A DNA stretch of 39,268 nt. Source: Rickettsia typhi (GTDB lineage Bacteria; Pseudomonadota; Alphaproteobacteria; Rickettsiales; Rickettsiaceae). Below, piece after piece: positions 17,050 through 28,593 of the stretch (position 1 is its first letter; every line of letters starts with the position of its first letter). Position numbers and translations under genes: made by a program. The notes under the pieces are model-generated. The model made no database searches and was not told where the DNA came from. It was given only the letters and a program-made list of their open reading frames with translations. The stretch is from positions 1-39,268 of the forward strand of contig CAMCXV010000006.1 in the NCBI GenBank assembly GCA_945883665.1. Reading direction: 5' to 3'.

Positions 17050-19155
17050 ATGCCAAAATTAACTATTGATGGCAAAGAAATAGAAATAGATAACGGGCTA
17101 ACAGTTATGCAAGCTTGCGAATCTGCTGGCATAGAAATACCTCACTTTTGCTTTCACAAACGCTTAAAAATCGCTGGTAATTGCCGCATGTGTTTGGTTG
17201 ATATTGAAAAATCTCCAAAACCTGTAGCTTCTTGCTCTATGCCAGCAAGTGAAGGGATGATCGTTCACACAAATAGTGCTAGAGTCCTAAAAGCTCGAGA
17301 AGGAGTTATGGAATTTCTGCTAATTAACCATCCTCTAGATTGCCCAATTTGCGACCAAGGTGGAGAATGTGATTTACAAGATCAAGCTTTCAAATATGGC
17401 AGGGGAAAAAGTAGATACTCAGAAGAAAAAAGATCAGTTAAGGATAAAAACCTAGGTCCTTTGGTCGAAACTCATATGACAAGATGCATCCATTGCACAC
17501 GTTGCATCAGATTTTCTACAGATATCGCAGGAGTTCCAGAAATCGGAACTATTGGCAGAGGCGAACATATGGAAATTGTTAGTTACTTAGAAAAAACTCT
17601 TACTTCCGAATTATCAGGCAATGTTATAGATTTATGCCCCGTTGGTGCATTAAATTCAAAACCTTATGCTTTTACAGCCAGAAGCTGGGAACTTGAGGGG
17701 ACAGAATCTATAGATGTTATGGATGCTGTTGGCTCAAATATTCGAATTGACTCTAAAGGTCTTGAAGTAATGCGTATTTTGCCAAAATTAAATGAAGATG
17801 TAAATGAAGAATGGATTTCAGATAAGGCAAGGTTTTCTTATGATGGTCTCAAAAATCAAAGATTAGACAGACCTTACCTAAAACAAAATGGAAAATTCTG
17901 TGAGGTTAGCTGGGAGATCGCCATATCTAATATCGTTAGTCAATTTAATAGTATGGGAGATAAGTCAAAAATCGCTGCTATTTCCGGCTTTACAACCCCT
18001 TGCGAAACAATGTTTTTATTAAAAAAATTGCTTTCAAAACTTGGTTCAACAATGTGCGATGGCAATCAGCTTGGCTATGGTTTTGATTTATCAGCTAGGG
18101 GAAATTATCTTTTTAATAGTACAATAGCTGGCATAGAGAAAGCCGATATTTGCCTTATTATTGGAGCTAACCCAAGGCAAGTAGCACCAGTTTTAAATGC
18201 TAGAATTGGTAAGATGGTGAGGAGTGGATTATTGACAGTTGCTAGAATTGGTGAAGTAGATAATCAGACCTACAAAATAAATGAACTGGGAAATGATATT
18301 GAGATTTTAGAATATTTAAATTCTTATGATTTAAATATTCACAAAACTAGCAATAAATCTGTGGATGATTTTGCCAATCTTTTATCTAAGGCCGTTAATC
18401 CTATGATTATTGTGGGTGACGGGGTTTTATCAAGATCAGATTCTCATGGGATATTGTCAATATTATATGAGATTGCTCAAAAATACAATGTTGTTCGTTC
18501 CGATTGGAATGGTTTTAACATTTTACATAATCATGCTTCTATGGTTGGAACCCTTGACCTTGGTTTTATTTATAGCGCCTCAGGAAGTGGTGTCGTTGAT
18601 ATTCTAAACAAAACCCAAAATGGAGATGTAAAAATTCTATATTTGCTAGGAGCAGATGATATTGATATGAACAAAATAGGAGAAGATGTTTTTGTTATTT
18701 ATCAAGGTCATCATGGTGATGCTGGAGCAAATAGAGCCGATTTAATACTGCCAGAAGCCGCTTATACCGAACAAGAAGGAATGTATGTTAATATGGAAGG
18801 CAGAGTTCAGCTTGCAAGAGCTGCTGTTGAATTAACTAACTTAGCTAAAACTGGTATTTCAATTATCAGTATGGTTGCCAAAGCCCTAAATATTGATATT
18901 GGTAAGAATGAATTGCATTTGATTCGTCAAGACATGGCTAAAGAAAACAAAATTTTTGCTCATGTTGATCAAATTATGACAAATGATTTTGTAACTTTTA
19001 AGTCTATGGTAAAATTGACAAAAAAACCGTTGGAAAAAATATCAATGAACTATTATATGACTGATCCAATTACTAGAGCATCTATTACTATGGCAAAATG
19101 TACAAAAGCTCTTCACGAATTAGCTCTTTCTGAAATAAAAAATAGAACCGAATAG
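17050..19155 (+). CDS. nuoG: NADH-quinone oxidoreductase subunit G
   Basis: NuoG carries Fe-S clusters of the electron-input arm of respiratory complex I. The 701-residue protein shows the [2Fe-2S] ligands C34, C45, C48 and C62, the His-ligated [4Fe-4S] set H94, C98, C101 and C107 ([15 protein letters not shown]), and the second [4Fe-4S] set C146, C149, C152 and C196. The remainder is the molybdopterin-oxidoreductase-like domain, which in complex I has lost its cofactor. An AGAGG ribosome-binding site precedes the ATG. It heads the nuoG-N run; the usual upstream nuoE and nuoF are not here. Confidence 0.97.
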   Translation: MPKLTIDGKEIEIDNGLTVMQACESAGIEIPHFCFHKRLKIAGNCRMCLVDIEKSPKPVASCSMPASEGMIVHTNSARVLKAREGVMEFLLINHPLDCPICDQGGECDLQDQAFKYGRGKSRYSEEKRSVKDKNLGPLVETHMTRCIHCTRCIRFSTDIAGVPEIGTIGRGEHMEIVSYLEKTLTSELSGNVIDLCPVGALNSKPYAFTARSWELEGTESIDVMDAVGSNIRIDSKGLEVMRILPKLNEDVNEEWISDKARFSYDGLKNQRLDRPYLKQNGKFCEVSWEIAISNIVSQFNSMGDKSKIAAISGFTTPCETMFLLKKLLSKLGSTMCDGNQLGYGFDLSARGNYLFNSTIAGIEKADICLIIGANPRQVAPVLNARIGKMVRSGLLTVARIGEVDNQTYKINELGNDIEILEYLNSYDLNIHKTSNKSVDDFANLLSKAVNPMIIVGDGVLSRSDSHGILSILYEIAQKYNVVRSDWNGFNILHNHASMVGTLDLGFIYSASGSGVVDILNKTQNGDVKILYLLGADDIDMNKIGEDVFVIYQGHHGDAGANRADLILPEAAYTEQEGMYVNMEGRVQLARAAVELTNLAKTGISIISMVAKALNIDIGKNELHLIRQDMAKENKIFAHVDQIMTNDFVTFKSMVKLTKKPLEKISMNYYMTDPITRASITMAKCTKALHELALSEIKNRTE

Positions 19156-19156
19156 A

Positions 19157-20170
19157 ATGATTGAATTATTTAATGAATATATTTTACCATTGATTTTTAT
19201 TGCTCTTAAAGTGCTACTTGTTGTTTTGCCTCTATTATTATCTGTGGCTTATCTGACATATGCAGAGCGCAGAATAATAGGACTAATGCAAATGCGTCGT
19301 GGTCCTAATATGGTTGGTCCATTTGGTTTGTTACAACCAATTGCCGATGCTGTTAAACTGATGTTTAAAGAATCAATCGTACCAACCCCTGCAAACAAAA
19401 TAGTTTTCATAATTGCGCCAATGATAACTTTTATTTTAAGTTTAGTTGGGTGGGCGGTTATTCCATTTTCTAAAGAATTTGTTTTATCTAACATGAATGT
19501 AGGTGTTTTATATATTCTAGCAATATCATCCCTTGGTGTATATGGTATTATTATGGCTGGTTGGGCTAGTAATTCTAAATATGCTTTTTTAGGAGCTATT
19601 AGATCTTCTGCGCAAATGATATCTTACGAAGTTTCTATGGGTTTAGTTATTGTTACTGTACTTTTGGTTACGGGAACTCTTAATTTAAGTGAAATTGTTG
19701 AGCATCAAAAACATATGCCATTTTGGATTCATTTGTTGCTTGCGCCTATGTCTGTTGTATTTTTTATTTCTGTTTTAGCAGAGACTAATCGTTTACCTTT
19801 TGATTTACCAGAGGCTGAATCAGAACTAGTAGCTGGTTACAATGTTGAATATTCATCGATGAGCTTTGCTTTGTTTTTTCTTGGTGAATATGCAAATATG
19901 ATATTAGTTAGCGCTATTACTGTTACTTTTTTCATGGGGGGATATTTGCCACCCTTTGGAATAAGTTTCTTATATGCAATACCAGGATTTATTTGGTTTA
20001 TTTTTAAAGTTTGTTTTTTATTATTTATATTTCTATGGATTAGAGCAACATTACCAAGATACAGATATGACCAACTTATGCATCTTGGCTGGAAAGTATT
20101 TCTACCTCTAACTCTTTTTTGGGTTGTGCTAGTAGCATCACTGCTTTTATTAACTGGTAATTTACCGTAA
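19157..20170 (+). CDS. nuoH: NADH-quinone oxidoreductase subunit H
   Basis: NuoH is the membrane subunit that joins the peripheral arm to the membrane arm and forms the quinone chamber. It has 337 residues and about eight membrane helices. Conserved cytoplasmic loops are visible: [34 protein letters not shown] near residues 36-68, and [27 protein letters not shown] with its cluster of quinone-proximal acidic residues. The C-terminal loop [13 protein letters not shown] is also typical. It begins 1 bp after the nuoG stop, so expression is tightly coupled. Confidence 0.97.
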   Translation: MIELFNEYILPLIFIALKVLLVVLPLLLSVAYLTYAERRIIGLMQMRRGPNMVGPFGLLQPIADAVKLMFKESIVPTPANKIVFIIAPMITFILSLVGWAVIPFSKEFVLSNMNVGVLYILAISSLGVYGIIMAGWASNSKYAFLGAIRSSAQMISYEVSMGLVIVTVLLVTGTLNLSEIVEHQKHMPFWIHLLLAPMSVVFFISVLAETNRLPFDLPEAESELVAGYNVEYSSMSFALFFLGEYANMILVSAITVTFFMGGYLPPFGISFLYAIPGFIWFIFKVCFLLFIFLWIRATLPRYRYDQLMHLGWKVFLPLTLFWVVLVASLLLLTGNLP

Positions 20171-20172
20171 TT

Positions 20173-20667
20173 ATGGGTTATAAATTTATGATTAAATATA
20201 TTAAATCTTTTGTTTTATATGAGATTTTATGCGGGATGTTTTTAACTTTAAAATATCTTTTCAAGCCAAAAGTTACCATTGACTACCCGTACGAGAAAAG
20301 TCCAATTAGCCCAAGATTCAAGGGTGAACATGCTCTGAGACGCTATGAAAACGGCGAGGAAAGATGTATTGCTTGTAAACTATGTGAAGCAATATGTCCT
20401 GCTCAAGCTATTGTGATTGAATCAGAACCAAGAGAAGATGGTAGCCGTCGTACTACTAGATATGATATTGACATGACTAAATGCATTTATTGTGGTTTAT
20501 GTCAGGAAGCATGTCCTGTCGATGCAATCGTTGAAGGACCTAATTTTGAGTTTGCCACAGAAACTCACGCAGAATTACTATATAACAAAGATAAACTACT
20601 CCGTAATGGAGAAATTTGGGAACAAGAACTTGCTAAAAAATTAAAGGATGATTATCCATACAGGTAA
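20173..20667 (+). CDS. nuoI: NADH-quinone oxidoreductase subunit I
   Basis: NuoI holds clusters N6a and N6b on the path to quinone. The 164-residue protein has a basic amphipathic N-terminus followed by two CxxCxxCxxxC ferredoxin motifs: C65, C68, C71, C75 and C104, C107, C110, C114. Cluster-flanking sequences CPAQAI and CPVDAI are typical. An in-frame ATG five codons in (M6) is an alternative start. It lies 2 bp after the nuoH stop codon. Confidence 0.97.
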   Translation: MGYKFMIKYIKSFVLYEILCGMFLTLKYLFKPKVTIDYPYEKSPISPRFKGEHALRRYENGEERCIACKLCEAICPAQAIVIESEPREDGSRRTTRYDIDMTKCIYCGLCQEACPVDAIVEGPNFEFATETHAELLYNKDKLLRNGEIWEQELAKKLKDDYPYR

Positions 20668-20673
20668 TAAATT

Positions 20674-21294
20674 ATGGCAATATTTTTCTATTTCTTTGCA
20701 TCTCTGCTAGTGTTTGCTAGTGTCATGGTTATTACATCTCGTAACCCTGTACATGCTGTGTTATGGTTGATCTTAAGTTTTTGCAATGCTTCTGGTCTTA
20801 TGGTTTTAATGGGAGCTGAATTTTTAGCAATGATGTTAATAATTATTTACGTTGGCGCGGTTGCAGTGTTGTTTCTATTTGTTGTTATGATGCTTGATAT
20901 AAAATTTGCAGAATTTAAAGGAATAATTGGATCCGAAATGGGCGTTTCTACAATGATAGCATTATTTTTATTTATTGATCTTTTGGCTGTTATTTTACTC
21001 AGTTCTAAAATAATTGTTCCATTAAGTACTGGTCTGTTTGCAATTGACCCAGAAATTGGTAATGCTTATGCTATTGGAAGACTTTTATATACTGAATTTA
21101 TTTTGCCATTTCAAACTGCTGGATTAATATTGTTTGTAGCGATGATTGCAAGCATATCCCTTACTCTTCGTCTAAGAAGTGGTGTAAAAAGACAAAATCC
21201 ATCTCAGCAACTAAAAAAAGATAAACAAAATAGTTTGTTTCTAGCTACAAATACTGGAAAATCTGGGTTAAATAATTTGAATTATGATGATTAG
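20674..21294 (+). CDS. nuoJ: NADH-quinone oxidoreductase subunit J
   Basis: NuoJ is a membrane-arm subunit with about five helices. The 206-residue protein has the conserved start [23 protein letters not shown] and the third-helix stretch [26 protein letters not shown]. The latter contains the bulged helix important for coupling. After the last helix the protein ends in a polar tail of about 35 residues. The final 11 bp overlap the start of nuoK. Confidence 0.95.
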   Translation: MAIFFYFFASLLVFASVMVITSRNPVHAVLWLILSFCNASGLMVLMGAEFLAMMLIIIYVGAVAVLFLFVVMMLDIKFAEFKGIIGSEMGVSTMIALFLFIDLLAVILLSSKIIVPLSTGLFAIDPEIGNAYAIGRLLYTEFILPFQTAGLILFVAMIASISLTLRLRSGVKRQNPSQQLKKDKQNSLFLATNTGKSGLNNLNYDD

Positions 21295-21601
21295 CAATAT
21301 TTCTTTAGAGCATTATTTGATTTTATCAGCTTTACTTTTTTCAGTAGGCGTGACAGGATTATTCATGAATCGCAAAAGTGTTATCACAATTTTAATGTCG
21401 ATTGAGTTAATGTTATTGGCGGTAAATATAAATTTTGTAGCTTTTTCAGTTCACTTACAAGATATAGTGGGTCAGATATTTAGTATAATAATTTTATCAG
21501 TTGCAGCTGCAGAGATTTCAATTGGTCTTGCGATTTTGGTTTTATATTTCCGTAATCGCAATTCTATTGAGATAGAAGACATTAATCAAATGAAAGGATA
21601 G
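21284..21601 (+). CDS. nuoK: NADH-quinone oxidoreductase subunit K
   Basis: NuoK is a three-helix proton-pathway subunit related to MnhC/MrpC. The 105-residue protein shows [20 protein letters not shown] and the two buried glutamates: one in [16 protein letters not shown] and one in [17 protein letters not shown]. Two successive ATG codons (21284 and 21287) could start it. The overlap with nuoJ suggests coupling. Confidence 0.96.
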   Translation: MMISNISLEHYLILSALLFSVGVTGLFMNRKSVITILMSIELMLLAVNINFVAFSVHLQDIVGQIFSIIILSVAAAEISIGLAILVLYFRNRNSIEIEDINQMKG

Positions 21602-21613
21602 AGGGGGTATAAA

Positions 21614-23545
21614 ATGCTGATTATTGCTAAAATGATTATCTTTTTACCTTTTATTTCTGGTATATTTAATGGTATTTTTTGTAAAAAAATAAATAACCTA
21701 CAAGCAAGTTTGGTTGGATGTATTTCTATAATTATATCAGCTATTTGCGCTACTTACCTCTTTATTTTTGCTGGCGTTGGTAAGAATCCTGTACATATTA
21801 TTATTACAAAATGGATTGATGTTGATTCTGTATCTGTGAATTGGGCTATTTATGTTGACCAATTAACTGCAATAATGTTCTTGTTAGTAACTTTTGTCTC
21901 ATCAGTTGTTCATATATATTCGCTTGGTTATATGAAAAACGATAAAAACCTACCTAAGTTTCTATCGTATCTTTCTCTATTTACTTTTTGTATGTTAGTT
22001 CTAGTTTCTGCTGATAATTTCTTGCAGTTATTCTTTGGCTGGGAAGGAGTAGGCTTATGTTCTTATTTATTGATTGGTTATTATTATCAAAAAGATTCAG
22101 CAAATAACGCAGCTGTTAAAGCTTTTATAGTAAATAGAGTTGGTGATTTTGCTTTTATCATAGGTATTATTATCATGCTAATTTATGCAAGTACTATTGA
22201 ATTCACTGCAATATTTGCACAAAATCAAGACTTAGCCAAGATGACTATGCATATTTTGGGATATGAATTTACAGTGCTTGACGTGATATGCCTGATGTTA
22301 TTTATTGGCTGCATGGGAAAATCAGCGCAAATAGGAATGCATGTATGGCTACCAGATGCAATGGAGGGACCAACTCCTGTTTCTGCTTTAATCCACGCTG
22401 CTACTATGGTTACAGCTGGAGTATTTTTATTAGCTCGCTGTTCTTTTATGTTTGAATATAGTCCAAACATATTAGCAATTATTACAGTAATTGGAGCGAT
22501 AACATGTTTATTTGCAGCGAGCATTGCGATAGCTCAAACTGATATTAAGAAAATTATTGCTTATTCAACTTGCAGTCAGCTAGGTTATATGTTTTTTGCA
22601 TGTGGAGTTTCTGCTTACCAAGCTGGAGTTTTTCACTTAGTAACTCATGGCTTTTTTAAAGCTTTACTATTTCTAGCTGCTGGAAGTGTAATCCATGCTA
22701 CTCATGAGCAGGAAATATTTAAGATGGGTGGATTATGGAGAAAAATGCCTATTACCTATGCTAATTTCTGGATTGGATCTCTTGCGATTATTGGAATCTT
22801 TCCACTAGCTGGATTTTATTCTAAGGATCTGATTTTAGAATCAGCTTATATGGCTGGAGGAGTTGGTAGTTTTGCTTTTATTCTCGGAATTTTAGCAACT
22901 ATTTTAACAGCTGTTTATTCATTAAAAATCATTCTGATTACTTTCCATGGTAAAACCAAACTTTCTGAGACAAGTTTTGATCATGCTCATGAATCACCAA
23001 AAATTATGAATTTACCTTTGTTTATTTTAGTGGCAGGGGCTTTATTTTCTGGGATGATTGGCTATTATATTTTATTAATTAATAATCCATTAGGATATTT
23101 TTCTGGTAGTATTTTTAATTTGAATGTGGCTCATGATGAACATAATATATCTTTATTTATTCAAATTTTACCTCTGATAATTGGCATTACTGGAATATTT
23201 ATTGGTATTTATTGTTATAAAGGCAATTTACACCAAAAAATTGCACAGGGTTTTGGATTAATATATTATTTATTAAAAAATAAATATTTCTTTGATGAAA
23301 TTTATGACAAAACTTTTGTAAGATTTACCAAAATTTTAACTTCTGCTGCTGGGTATTTTGATGTCAAAATAATCGATAGGTTCGGTCCTAATGGGTTTAG
23401 TCATTTTACAAGAGGGCTTGGTTGGTGTGTGTGCCAAATTCAAACAGGTTATATATTTAACTATGCTCTATATATAATTTTTGCTTTGGTATTATGTATA
23501 ACAATTTTTATTTTTAAATATCTTCCCCTTGTTTGGAGTATATAA
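21614..23545 (+). CDS. nuoL: NADH-quinone oxidoreductase subunit L
   Basis: NuoL is the distal antiporter-like proton pump of complex I, with a long lateral helix. The 643-residue, many-helix protein includes the conserved [17 protein letters not shown] motif (pump glutamate), [34 protein letters not shown] (about residues 235-270) and the buried lysine region [23 protein letters not shown]. The C-terminal 150 residues hold the lateral helix and final membrane segment. A very strong GAGGGGG ribosome-binding site precedes the ATG, perhaps to raise expression after the nuoK junction. Confidence 0.96.
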   Translation: MLIIAKMIIFLPFISGIFNGIFCKKINNLQASLVGCISIIISAICATYLFIFAGVGKNPVHIIITKWIDVDSVSVNWAIYVDQLTAIMFLLVTFVSSVVHIYSLGYMKNDKNLPKFLSYLSLFTFCMLVLVSADNFLQLFFGWEGVGLCSYLLIGYYYQKDSANNAAVKAFIVNRVGDFAFIIGIIIMLIYASTIEFTAIFAQNQDLAKMTMHILGYEFTVLDVICLMLFIGCMGKSAQIGMHVWLPDAMEGPTPVSALIHAATMVTAGVFLLARCSFMFEYSPNILAIITVIGAITCLFAASIAIAQTDIKKIIAYSTCSQLGYMFFACGVSAYQAGVFHLVTHGFFKALLFLAAGSVIHATHEQEIFKMGGLWRKMPITYANFWIGSLAIIGIFPLAGFYSKDLILESAYMAGGVGSFAFILGILATILTAVYSLKIILITFHGKTKLSETSFDHAHESPKIMNLPLFILVAGALFSGMIGYYILLINNPLGYFSGSIFNLNVAHDEHNISLFIQILPLIIGITGIFIGIYCYKGNLHQKIAQGFGLIYYLLKNKYFFDEIYDKTFVRFTKILTSAAGYFDVKIIDRFGPNGFSHFTRGLGWCVCQIQTGYIFNYALYIIFALVLCITIFIFKYLPLVWSI

Positions 23546-25036
23546 ATGTTAGATTTACCGATCCTATCAATTAGTATTTTACTACCGCTATTTAGCGCCT
23601 TGTATATTGTATTCTTTATTAACAAAGCTAAATCGCTGAAAAAACAAATTTACGTAATTTATGTAGCAATCTTGAGTTCCTTATTAACTTTGATAACTAC
23701 AACATATTTATTATTTAGTTTCGATAAAACTCAAGAATCTTTTCAATTTGTAGAAAGATATAGCTGGGTCGATACAATTGGATTAGATTATTTTGTTGGC
23801 GTAGATGGCTTATCTTTATTTTTTATTTTTCTAACAGCTCTACTTAGTTTGATTTGTATTATCGCTGGTTTATTTACAATCAAAAAATACATAAAAGAAT
23901 TCTTGATTTGTTTCCTATTACTTGAATCTTTTTGTATCGGAGCGTTTTCTTCTCTAAACTTATTATTATTCTATGGGTTTTTTGAAGTAATTCTTATACC
24001 TATGTATATTATAATTGGTGTCTGGGGTGGTGAAAACAGGGTATATGCAGCAGTAAAATTTTTCCTATATACATTTTTAGGATCTGTATTTCTTCTTATA
24101 GCATTAATTTATATCTATACTCAAACTGGCACATTTGACATGATAGAGTTAACAACTCTATTACCAGAATTACCCTTAGAAATACAAAAGATCTTATGGA
24201 TCGCTATGTTTATTTCTTTTGCAATCAAAATACCGATGACACCTTTTCATACTTGGCTGCCAGATGCCCATGTCCAAGCTCCAACTAGTGGATCAGTCAT
24301 GCTAGCCGGGGTATTATTAAAACTTGGTGGATATGCTTTTCTTAGAATCTCGCTTCCAATGTTGCCATTTGCTTCAGAAGCATTTTCAGAATATGTTCTT
24401 TGGATGAGTAGCTTTGCAGTAATCTATGCCTCGCTCATAGCTTATGTACAAACTGATATGAAAAAGATGATAGCATACTCATCTATAGCGCATATGGGAT
24501 ATGTTACTGGTGGAATATTTAGCTTCACAGAAAAAGGAATTAATGGTGCTATATTTCAAATGATTAGTCATGGTTTAATTTCTTCTGCACTGTTTTTAAT
24601 TGTTGGTATGTTATATGATCGTAACCATACTAAGGAAATAAGTAAATATGGTGGTGTTGCTGCTACTATGCCATTTTTATCAACCATGTTCATGATTGCA
24701 ATGCTTGGTTCTATAGGTTTACCAGGATTTAGTGGTTTTATTGGGGAGTTTTTAAGCATAGTAGGGATTTATGAAGTAAATCCCTTAATGGGTCTGATAT
24801 CTGCTTTTGGAATCGTACTTGGAGCACTTTATATGTTGAAGCTTTATAAAGATGTAATATTCGGTCAAGCTACAAATCAAAATATACTAAAATTTACAGA
24901 TTTGTATTTGCATGAAAAGCTCATTTTATTACCATTGATTATTTTAATAATTTATATTGGCATTTTGCCTAATGATATTTTACATATCATACAATTGCCT
25001 GTTACAAAAATCGCTGATTTATATGGTGTTCTATAA
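23546..25036 (+). CDS. nuoM: NADH-quinone oxidoreductase subunit M
   Basis: NuoM is the second antiporter-like proton pump. The 496-residue protein has about 14 helices. Diagnostic blocks are LNLLLFYGFFEVILIPMYIIIGVWGGENR (pump glutamate in FFEV), KIPMTPFHTWLPDAHVQAPTSGSVMLAGVLLKLGGYAFLR and QTDMKKMIAYSSIAHMGYVTGG. It starts on the base after the nuoL stop codon, with no spacer. Confidence 0.96.
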   Translation: MLDLPILSISILLPLFSALYIVFFINKAKSLKKQIYVIYVAILSSLLTLITTTYLLFSFDKTQESFQFVERYSWVDTIGLDYFVGVDGLSLFFIFLTALLSLICIIAGLFTIKKYIKEFLICFLLLESFCIGAFSSLNLLLFYGFFEVILIPMYIIIGVWGGENRVYAAVKFFLYTFLGSVFLLIALIYIYTQTGTFDMIELTTLLPELPLEIQKILWIAMFISFAIKIPMTPFHTWLPDAHVQAPTSGSVMLAGVLLKLGGYAFLRISLPMLPFASEAFSEYVLWMSSFAVIYASLIAYVQTDMKKMIAYSSIAHMGYVTGGIFSFTEKGINGAIFQMISHGLISSALFLIVGMLYDRNHTKEISKYGGVAATMPFLSTMFMIAMLGSIGLPGFSGFIGEFLSIVGIYEVNPLMGLISAFGIVLGALYMLKLYKDVIFGQATNQNILKFTDLYLHEKLILLPLIILIIYIGILPNDILHIIQLPVTKIADLYGVL

Positions 25037-25057
25037 ATATTTAACTTGGAAATTCGT

Positions 25058-26461
25058 ATGCTAAATCAATTTGGTTTAATTTTACCAGAGATTATATTAA
25101 CAATTATCGCTATGTGCATGCAATTGCTTGCCGTATTTTTTAAACATCATTTACGTTTTATTATTTCTCTAACAGTATCTAGCTTATTTGCTCTTGTTTT
25201 CTCTATCATCTATTTTGCTCCAGAAGAAAGTAATAGTTTATTTTCTAATTCTTTTGAAATTTCTTGTGATATTTATTTATATAAATCCTTGCTTCTGTTT
25301 TTAAGCATTCTGAGCATTACCATATATAACGATATAATGAAAATCTCCAATAAATTTATAAAAATAGAGTTTATTACTTTAATTTTATTGTCAACTGTTG
25401 GGATGTTTATTTCAATCTCTGCTCGAGATTTTATAATTCTATTTTGCGGGTTAGAATTGCAAGCTTTATCTGGTTATGCTATGGCTGCTTTTAACAATAA
25501 AGATGTCAAATCATCGGAAGCTGGTTTGAAGTATTTTGTTCTTGGATCTTTAATAAGTTGTTTAATGCTTCTTGGAATATCATTTTTTTATGGCTTTAGT
25601 GGTAGCATTTATTTTGACAATATTAACAGTGCTTTAAATAAAGAATTTAATATGGGTCTAGTTGTTGGTGCTATATTTGTACTAACTGCAATATTATTTA
25701 AATTATCAGCAGCACCTCTTCATATTTGGACTCCAGATGTGTATGAGGGATCTCCTATTTCTGCAGTATCATATTTTGCAACGGCACAAAAAATTGGTAT
25801 TCTTATTGTACTCTTAAACTTTGTAAATCTGGTAATAGGAGATTATGTTAGTATTTCAGTTGATCTTATAAAAATAGCAGCTATTTTATCAATTTTCATT
25901 GGTTCACTTGGAGCTATGATGCAATCTTCACTAAAGAGATTGATGGCATATAGCACAATATTAAATGTTGGATATGTTTTAATAGCTGTTTCTTTAAACT
26001 CAGATGAAGGAATGTACGCAGCTTTTATGTATATGTTGATTTATTCTCTAGCTACGATAGGTTTTTTCGCCTGCTTAGTGGCTTTATTTGGGGAAAAAAG
26101 TGATATAGCTACTTTTGCTGATTTGCAAGCTATTGGTGGCAAAAGAAAAACAATTGCAGCGGCAATATCAATATTAATGTTTTCTATGATAGGTTTACCA
26201 CCTATGGCAGGGTTTTTTGGTAAATATTATATTTTTTATAATGCTATCATGCAAGGCGAATTTACATTAGCAATTCTTGGTATGTTAACCAGTGTAATAG
26301 CAGCTTTTTATTATCTTAAGGTAATAAAATATATGTATTTTATGGAATCTGCTACAAAACTAACAATTATACCAACTAATCATGGATTATTATTAGTATC
26401 TTTTATATCAGTAGTATTTACTTTATTTTTCTTTGTTTTTGTTCCATCATTACTTTTGTAA
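25058..26461 (+). CDS. nuoN: NADH-quinone oxidoreductase subunit N
   Basis: NuoN is the third antiporter-like pump, nearest the quinone site. The 467-residue protein has the blocks FCGLELQALSGYAMAAFN (pump glutamate), FKLSAAPLHIWTPDVYEGSPISAVSYFATAQKIG and SSLKRLMAYSTILNVGYVLIAV. I place the start at the ATG at 25058 because it gives the normal N-terminus. A TTG four codons earlier (25046) is also possible. This is the last gene of the nuoG-N run; a gap of 38 bp follows. Confidence 0.95.
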   Translation: MLNQFGLILPEIILTIIAMCMQLLAVFFKHHLRFIISLTVSSLFALVFSIIYFAPEESNSLFSNSFEISCDIYLYKSLLLFLSILSITIYNDIMKISNKFIKIEFITLILLSTVGMFISISARDFIILFCGLELQALSGYAMAAFNNKDVKSSEAGLKYFVLGSLISCLMLLGISFFYGFSGSIYFDNINSALNKEFNMGLVVGAIFVLTAILFKLSAAPLHIWTPDVYEGSPISAVSYFATAQKIGILIVLLNFVNLVIGDYVSISVDLIKIAAILSIFIGSLGAMMQSSLKRLMAYSTILNVGYVLIAVSLNSDEGMYAAFMYMLIYSLATIGFFACLVALFGEKSDIATFADLQAIGGKRKTIAAAISILMFSMIGLPPMAGFFGKYYIFYNAIMQGEFTLAILGMLTSVIAAFYYLKVIKYMYFMESATKLTIIPTNHGLLLVSFISVVFTLFFFVFVPSLLL

Positions 26462-26499
26462 ATTTGAAGATTTGATTTTACTTATATAGGTTACCAATA

Positions 26500-27261
26500 A
26501 TGCCTCTAACATGGATTGAAAATTATAATTTGCTAATTTTCGATCAGATTGATAGTACCAATAATGAAGCATTTCGTCTTATAAAAAATGGCATTAAAGG
26601 TAATTTTGTAATTGTAGCTAGAGAGCAAACTGCTGGTAAAGGTAGTAATAAAAGATCTTGGGAATCTATTCTCGGCAATCTGCATATGAGTATTTTAATT
26701 CAACCAATAGTTAGTATTAGTCGGATTAAAGAACTTTCTTTTTTAGTTGCGGTAGTTTTACATAAGACCATAAAAAAATTTATAATCAACTCAAATGCTT
26801 CAAAAACTGATATTCAGTTAAAATGGCCTAATGATATACTCATTGATGATAAAAAACTTGCTGGTATCTTGATTGAATCTACATGTTTAAATGGTGTAAA
26901 TTATGTAGTAATCGGCATTGGCGTTAACACCCATTTTATACCAGATGTTAAAAATGCAGATGTTACAAGTTTATTTAATGAAGGAGTTATTTTAAAAAAC
27001 TCAGATTGTTTTTTGAGTAGTTTTATGAACAATTTTCATGCTAATTATTTTAGATGGATAAGTGACGATAATTTTAATAATATAAGAAAAGAATGGCTAA
27101 AATTAGCCTATAATTTGAATAATATTGTAACTTTAGATAATGGAATAAGTAAAATTTCCGGTATATTCAAGGGTATAGATCAAGAAGGGGCTATTTGCAT
27201 AGAAACTGCTGAAAAACTATTATTGACTTTTTCTTCTGGGCAATTAACTTTTTCAAAATAG
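26500..27261 (+). CDS. birA: Biotin-[acetyl-CoA-carboxylase] ligase, monofunctional
   Basis: This enzyme attaches biotin to the carrier lysine of acetyl-CoA or propionyl-CoA carboxylase. The 253-residue protein begins directly with the catalytic domain: DSTNNEA (residues 18-24), the biotinyl-AMP loop REQTAGKGSNKRSWES (about 41-56), and LKWPNDILIDDKKLAGILIE. A short C-terminal SH3-like domain (GISKISGIFKGIDQEGAICIE) follows. The DNA-binding domain of E. coli BirA is absent, so it is a ligase only and not a biotin repressor. It follows nuoN by 38 bp and may be cotranscribed. Confidence 0.92.
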   Translation: MPLTWIENYNLLIFDQIDSTNNEAFRLIKNGIKGNFVIVAREQTAGKGSNKRSWESILGNLHMSILIQPIVSISRIKELSFLVAVVLHKTIKKFIINSNASKTDIQLKWPNDILIDDKKLAGILIESTCLNGVNYVVIGIGVNTHFIPDVKNADVTSLFNEGVILKNSDCFLSSFMNNFHANYFRWISDDNFNNIRKEWLKLAYNLNNIVTLDNGISKISGIFKGIDQEGAICIETAEKLLLTFSSGQLTFSK

Positions 27262-27374
27262 ATTATATTTCTATATAACAAATTTCTTGAATAAACAAAA
27301 ATATACTAAAAGAATTTGAGTGCCACAAAATATTATATATATTCAAGAAACAAAATTTAACAACAAACTCACCA

Positions 27375-28088
27375 ATGATAAATAATAATGTTGCTATAAT
27401 TCTTGTTGCTCCGCAAATGGGAGAGAATATTGGTGCAAGCGCTAGATCCATGAAAAATTTTGGTTTAAAGGATTTACGTATTGTCCTACCAAGAGATGGT
27501 TGGCCTAATGCAAAAGCAGAAAGCATGTCTGTTGGTGCAATTAACATCATAAAAGAAGCTCAGATTTTTTCATCAATAAGCGAAGCGATCAGTGATTTGT
27601 CTTTTATATATGCTACAACAGGAACTCTTAGAGATATGAATAAAAATTATGTTCTCTCAAAAAATTTAGAACAAGATATACCTATTAATTCTTCTATTGG
27701 GATAATGTTTGGTCGCGAGAATTCTGGTTTAAATAATCAAGAAATAGCTTATGCAAATAAGATTTTAGTAATAGATACTGATAAAAATTTCACTTCTTTA
27801 AATATTGCCCATGCAGTATCTATTATCTGTTATGAGTTATTTAAAATAAAAAATCAAACCAGAGATGATTTAAAGATTACTAATCAATTAGCCTCGCAAG
27901 CTGAATTGAATTATTTTTACGAACATTTATTTACAAAATTAGATGAAAAAGGATTTTTTAGAGTACCAGAAAAAAAACAACAAATGTCTAACAAAATAAG
28001 AAATTTATTTTCTCGTATAGATAAAATTTCACAAATAGAATTACAAACTTTAAGAGGTATTGTAACCGTATTAACTTCTGATAAATAA
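27375..28088 (+). CDS. trmJ: tRNA (cytidine/uridine-2'-O)-methyltransferase TrmJ
   Basis: TrmJ is a SPOUT-class enzyme that 2'-O-methylates position 32 of tRNAs. The 237-residue protein starts with VAIILVAPQMGENIGASARSMKNFG (family motif 1 with the catalytic Arg/Asn region). It also has GIMFGRENSGLNNQEIAYA and NFTSLNIAHAVSIICYEL, which form the SAM-binding knot. The C-terminal extension FRVPEKKQQMSNKIRNLFSRIDKISQIELQTLRGIVTVL is the TrmJ-type tail. A 113-bp gap precedes it. HscB starts 4 bp after its stop, so trmJ probably leads the hscB-hscA transcript. Confidence 0.9.
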   Translation: MINNNVAIILVAPQMGENIGASARSMKNFGLKDLRIVLPRDGWPNAKAESMSVGAINIIKEAQIFSSISEAISDLSFIYATTGTLRDMNKNYVLSKNLEQDIPINSSIGIMFGRENSGLNNQEIAYANKILVIDTDKNFTSLNIAHAVSIICYELFKIKNQTRDDLKITNQLASQAELNYFYEHLFTKLDEKGFFRVPEKKQQMSNKIRNLFSRIDKISQIELQTLRGIVTVLTSDK

Positions 28089-28092
28089 CGAA

Positions 28093-28593
28093 ATGAACTA
28101 TTTTGAATTATTTGCTATAGAGCAAAAATACGATATTGATCAAAAATTATTACAAACTCAGTATTTTTCTTTGCAAGCAAAATACCATCCTGATAGGTCA
28201 CAAAATGAGTTTGAGCGTCATGGAAATCTTGAATATTCAATGTTAATAAATGAGGCTTTTAAAATCTTACAAGATGATTATTTTCGGGCGGAATATTTGT
28301 TAAAAATAAAAGGAGAAATAATTGATGATAATAATTTAAAAAATCTGTTATTACCTAGTCAACTTGAAGAAATTTTAGATAATTATGAATTAGTAGAAAA
28401 TACACAAGATTTATCTCAATTACAAAAAATCCAACAAGATAAAACTAGAGATTATCAAAAATTACTGCTTAAGCTAGAAGAATCATTTAAAGCAAATAAT
28501 CTAAAACAAGCGCTTGATCTTACAATCCAGCTAAAGTATCTTACTAATTTAGTAAGGAATATAAAATTAAAAATTAAAAATGCAAATAATTGA
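28093..28593 (+). CDS. hscB: Fe-S cluster co-chaperone HscB
   Basis: HscB is the J-protein that brings the IscU scaffold to HscA for Fe-S cluster transfer. The 166-residue protein has an N-terminal J domain with HPD at residues 32-34 (QAKYHPDRSQNE). The C-terminal three-helix IscU-binding domain contains the LPSQLEEILDNYE segment. Length is standard. Its last 14 bp overlap the start of hscA. Confidence 0.93.
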   Translation: MNYFELFAIEQKYDIDQKLLQTQYFSLQAKYHPDRSQNEFERHGNLEYSMLINEAFKILQDDYFRAEYLLKIKGEIIDDNNLKNLLLPSQLEEILDNYELVENTQDLSQLQKIQQDKTRDYQKLLLKLEESFKANNLKQALDLTIQLKYLTNLVRNIKLKIKNANN

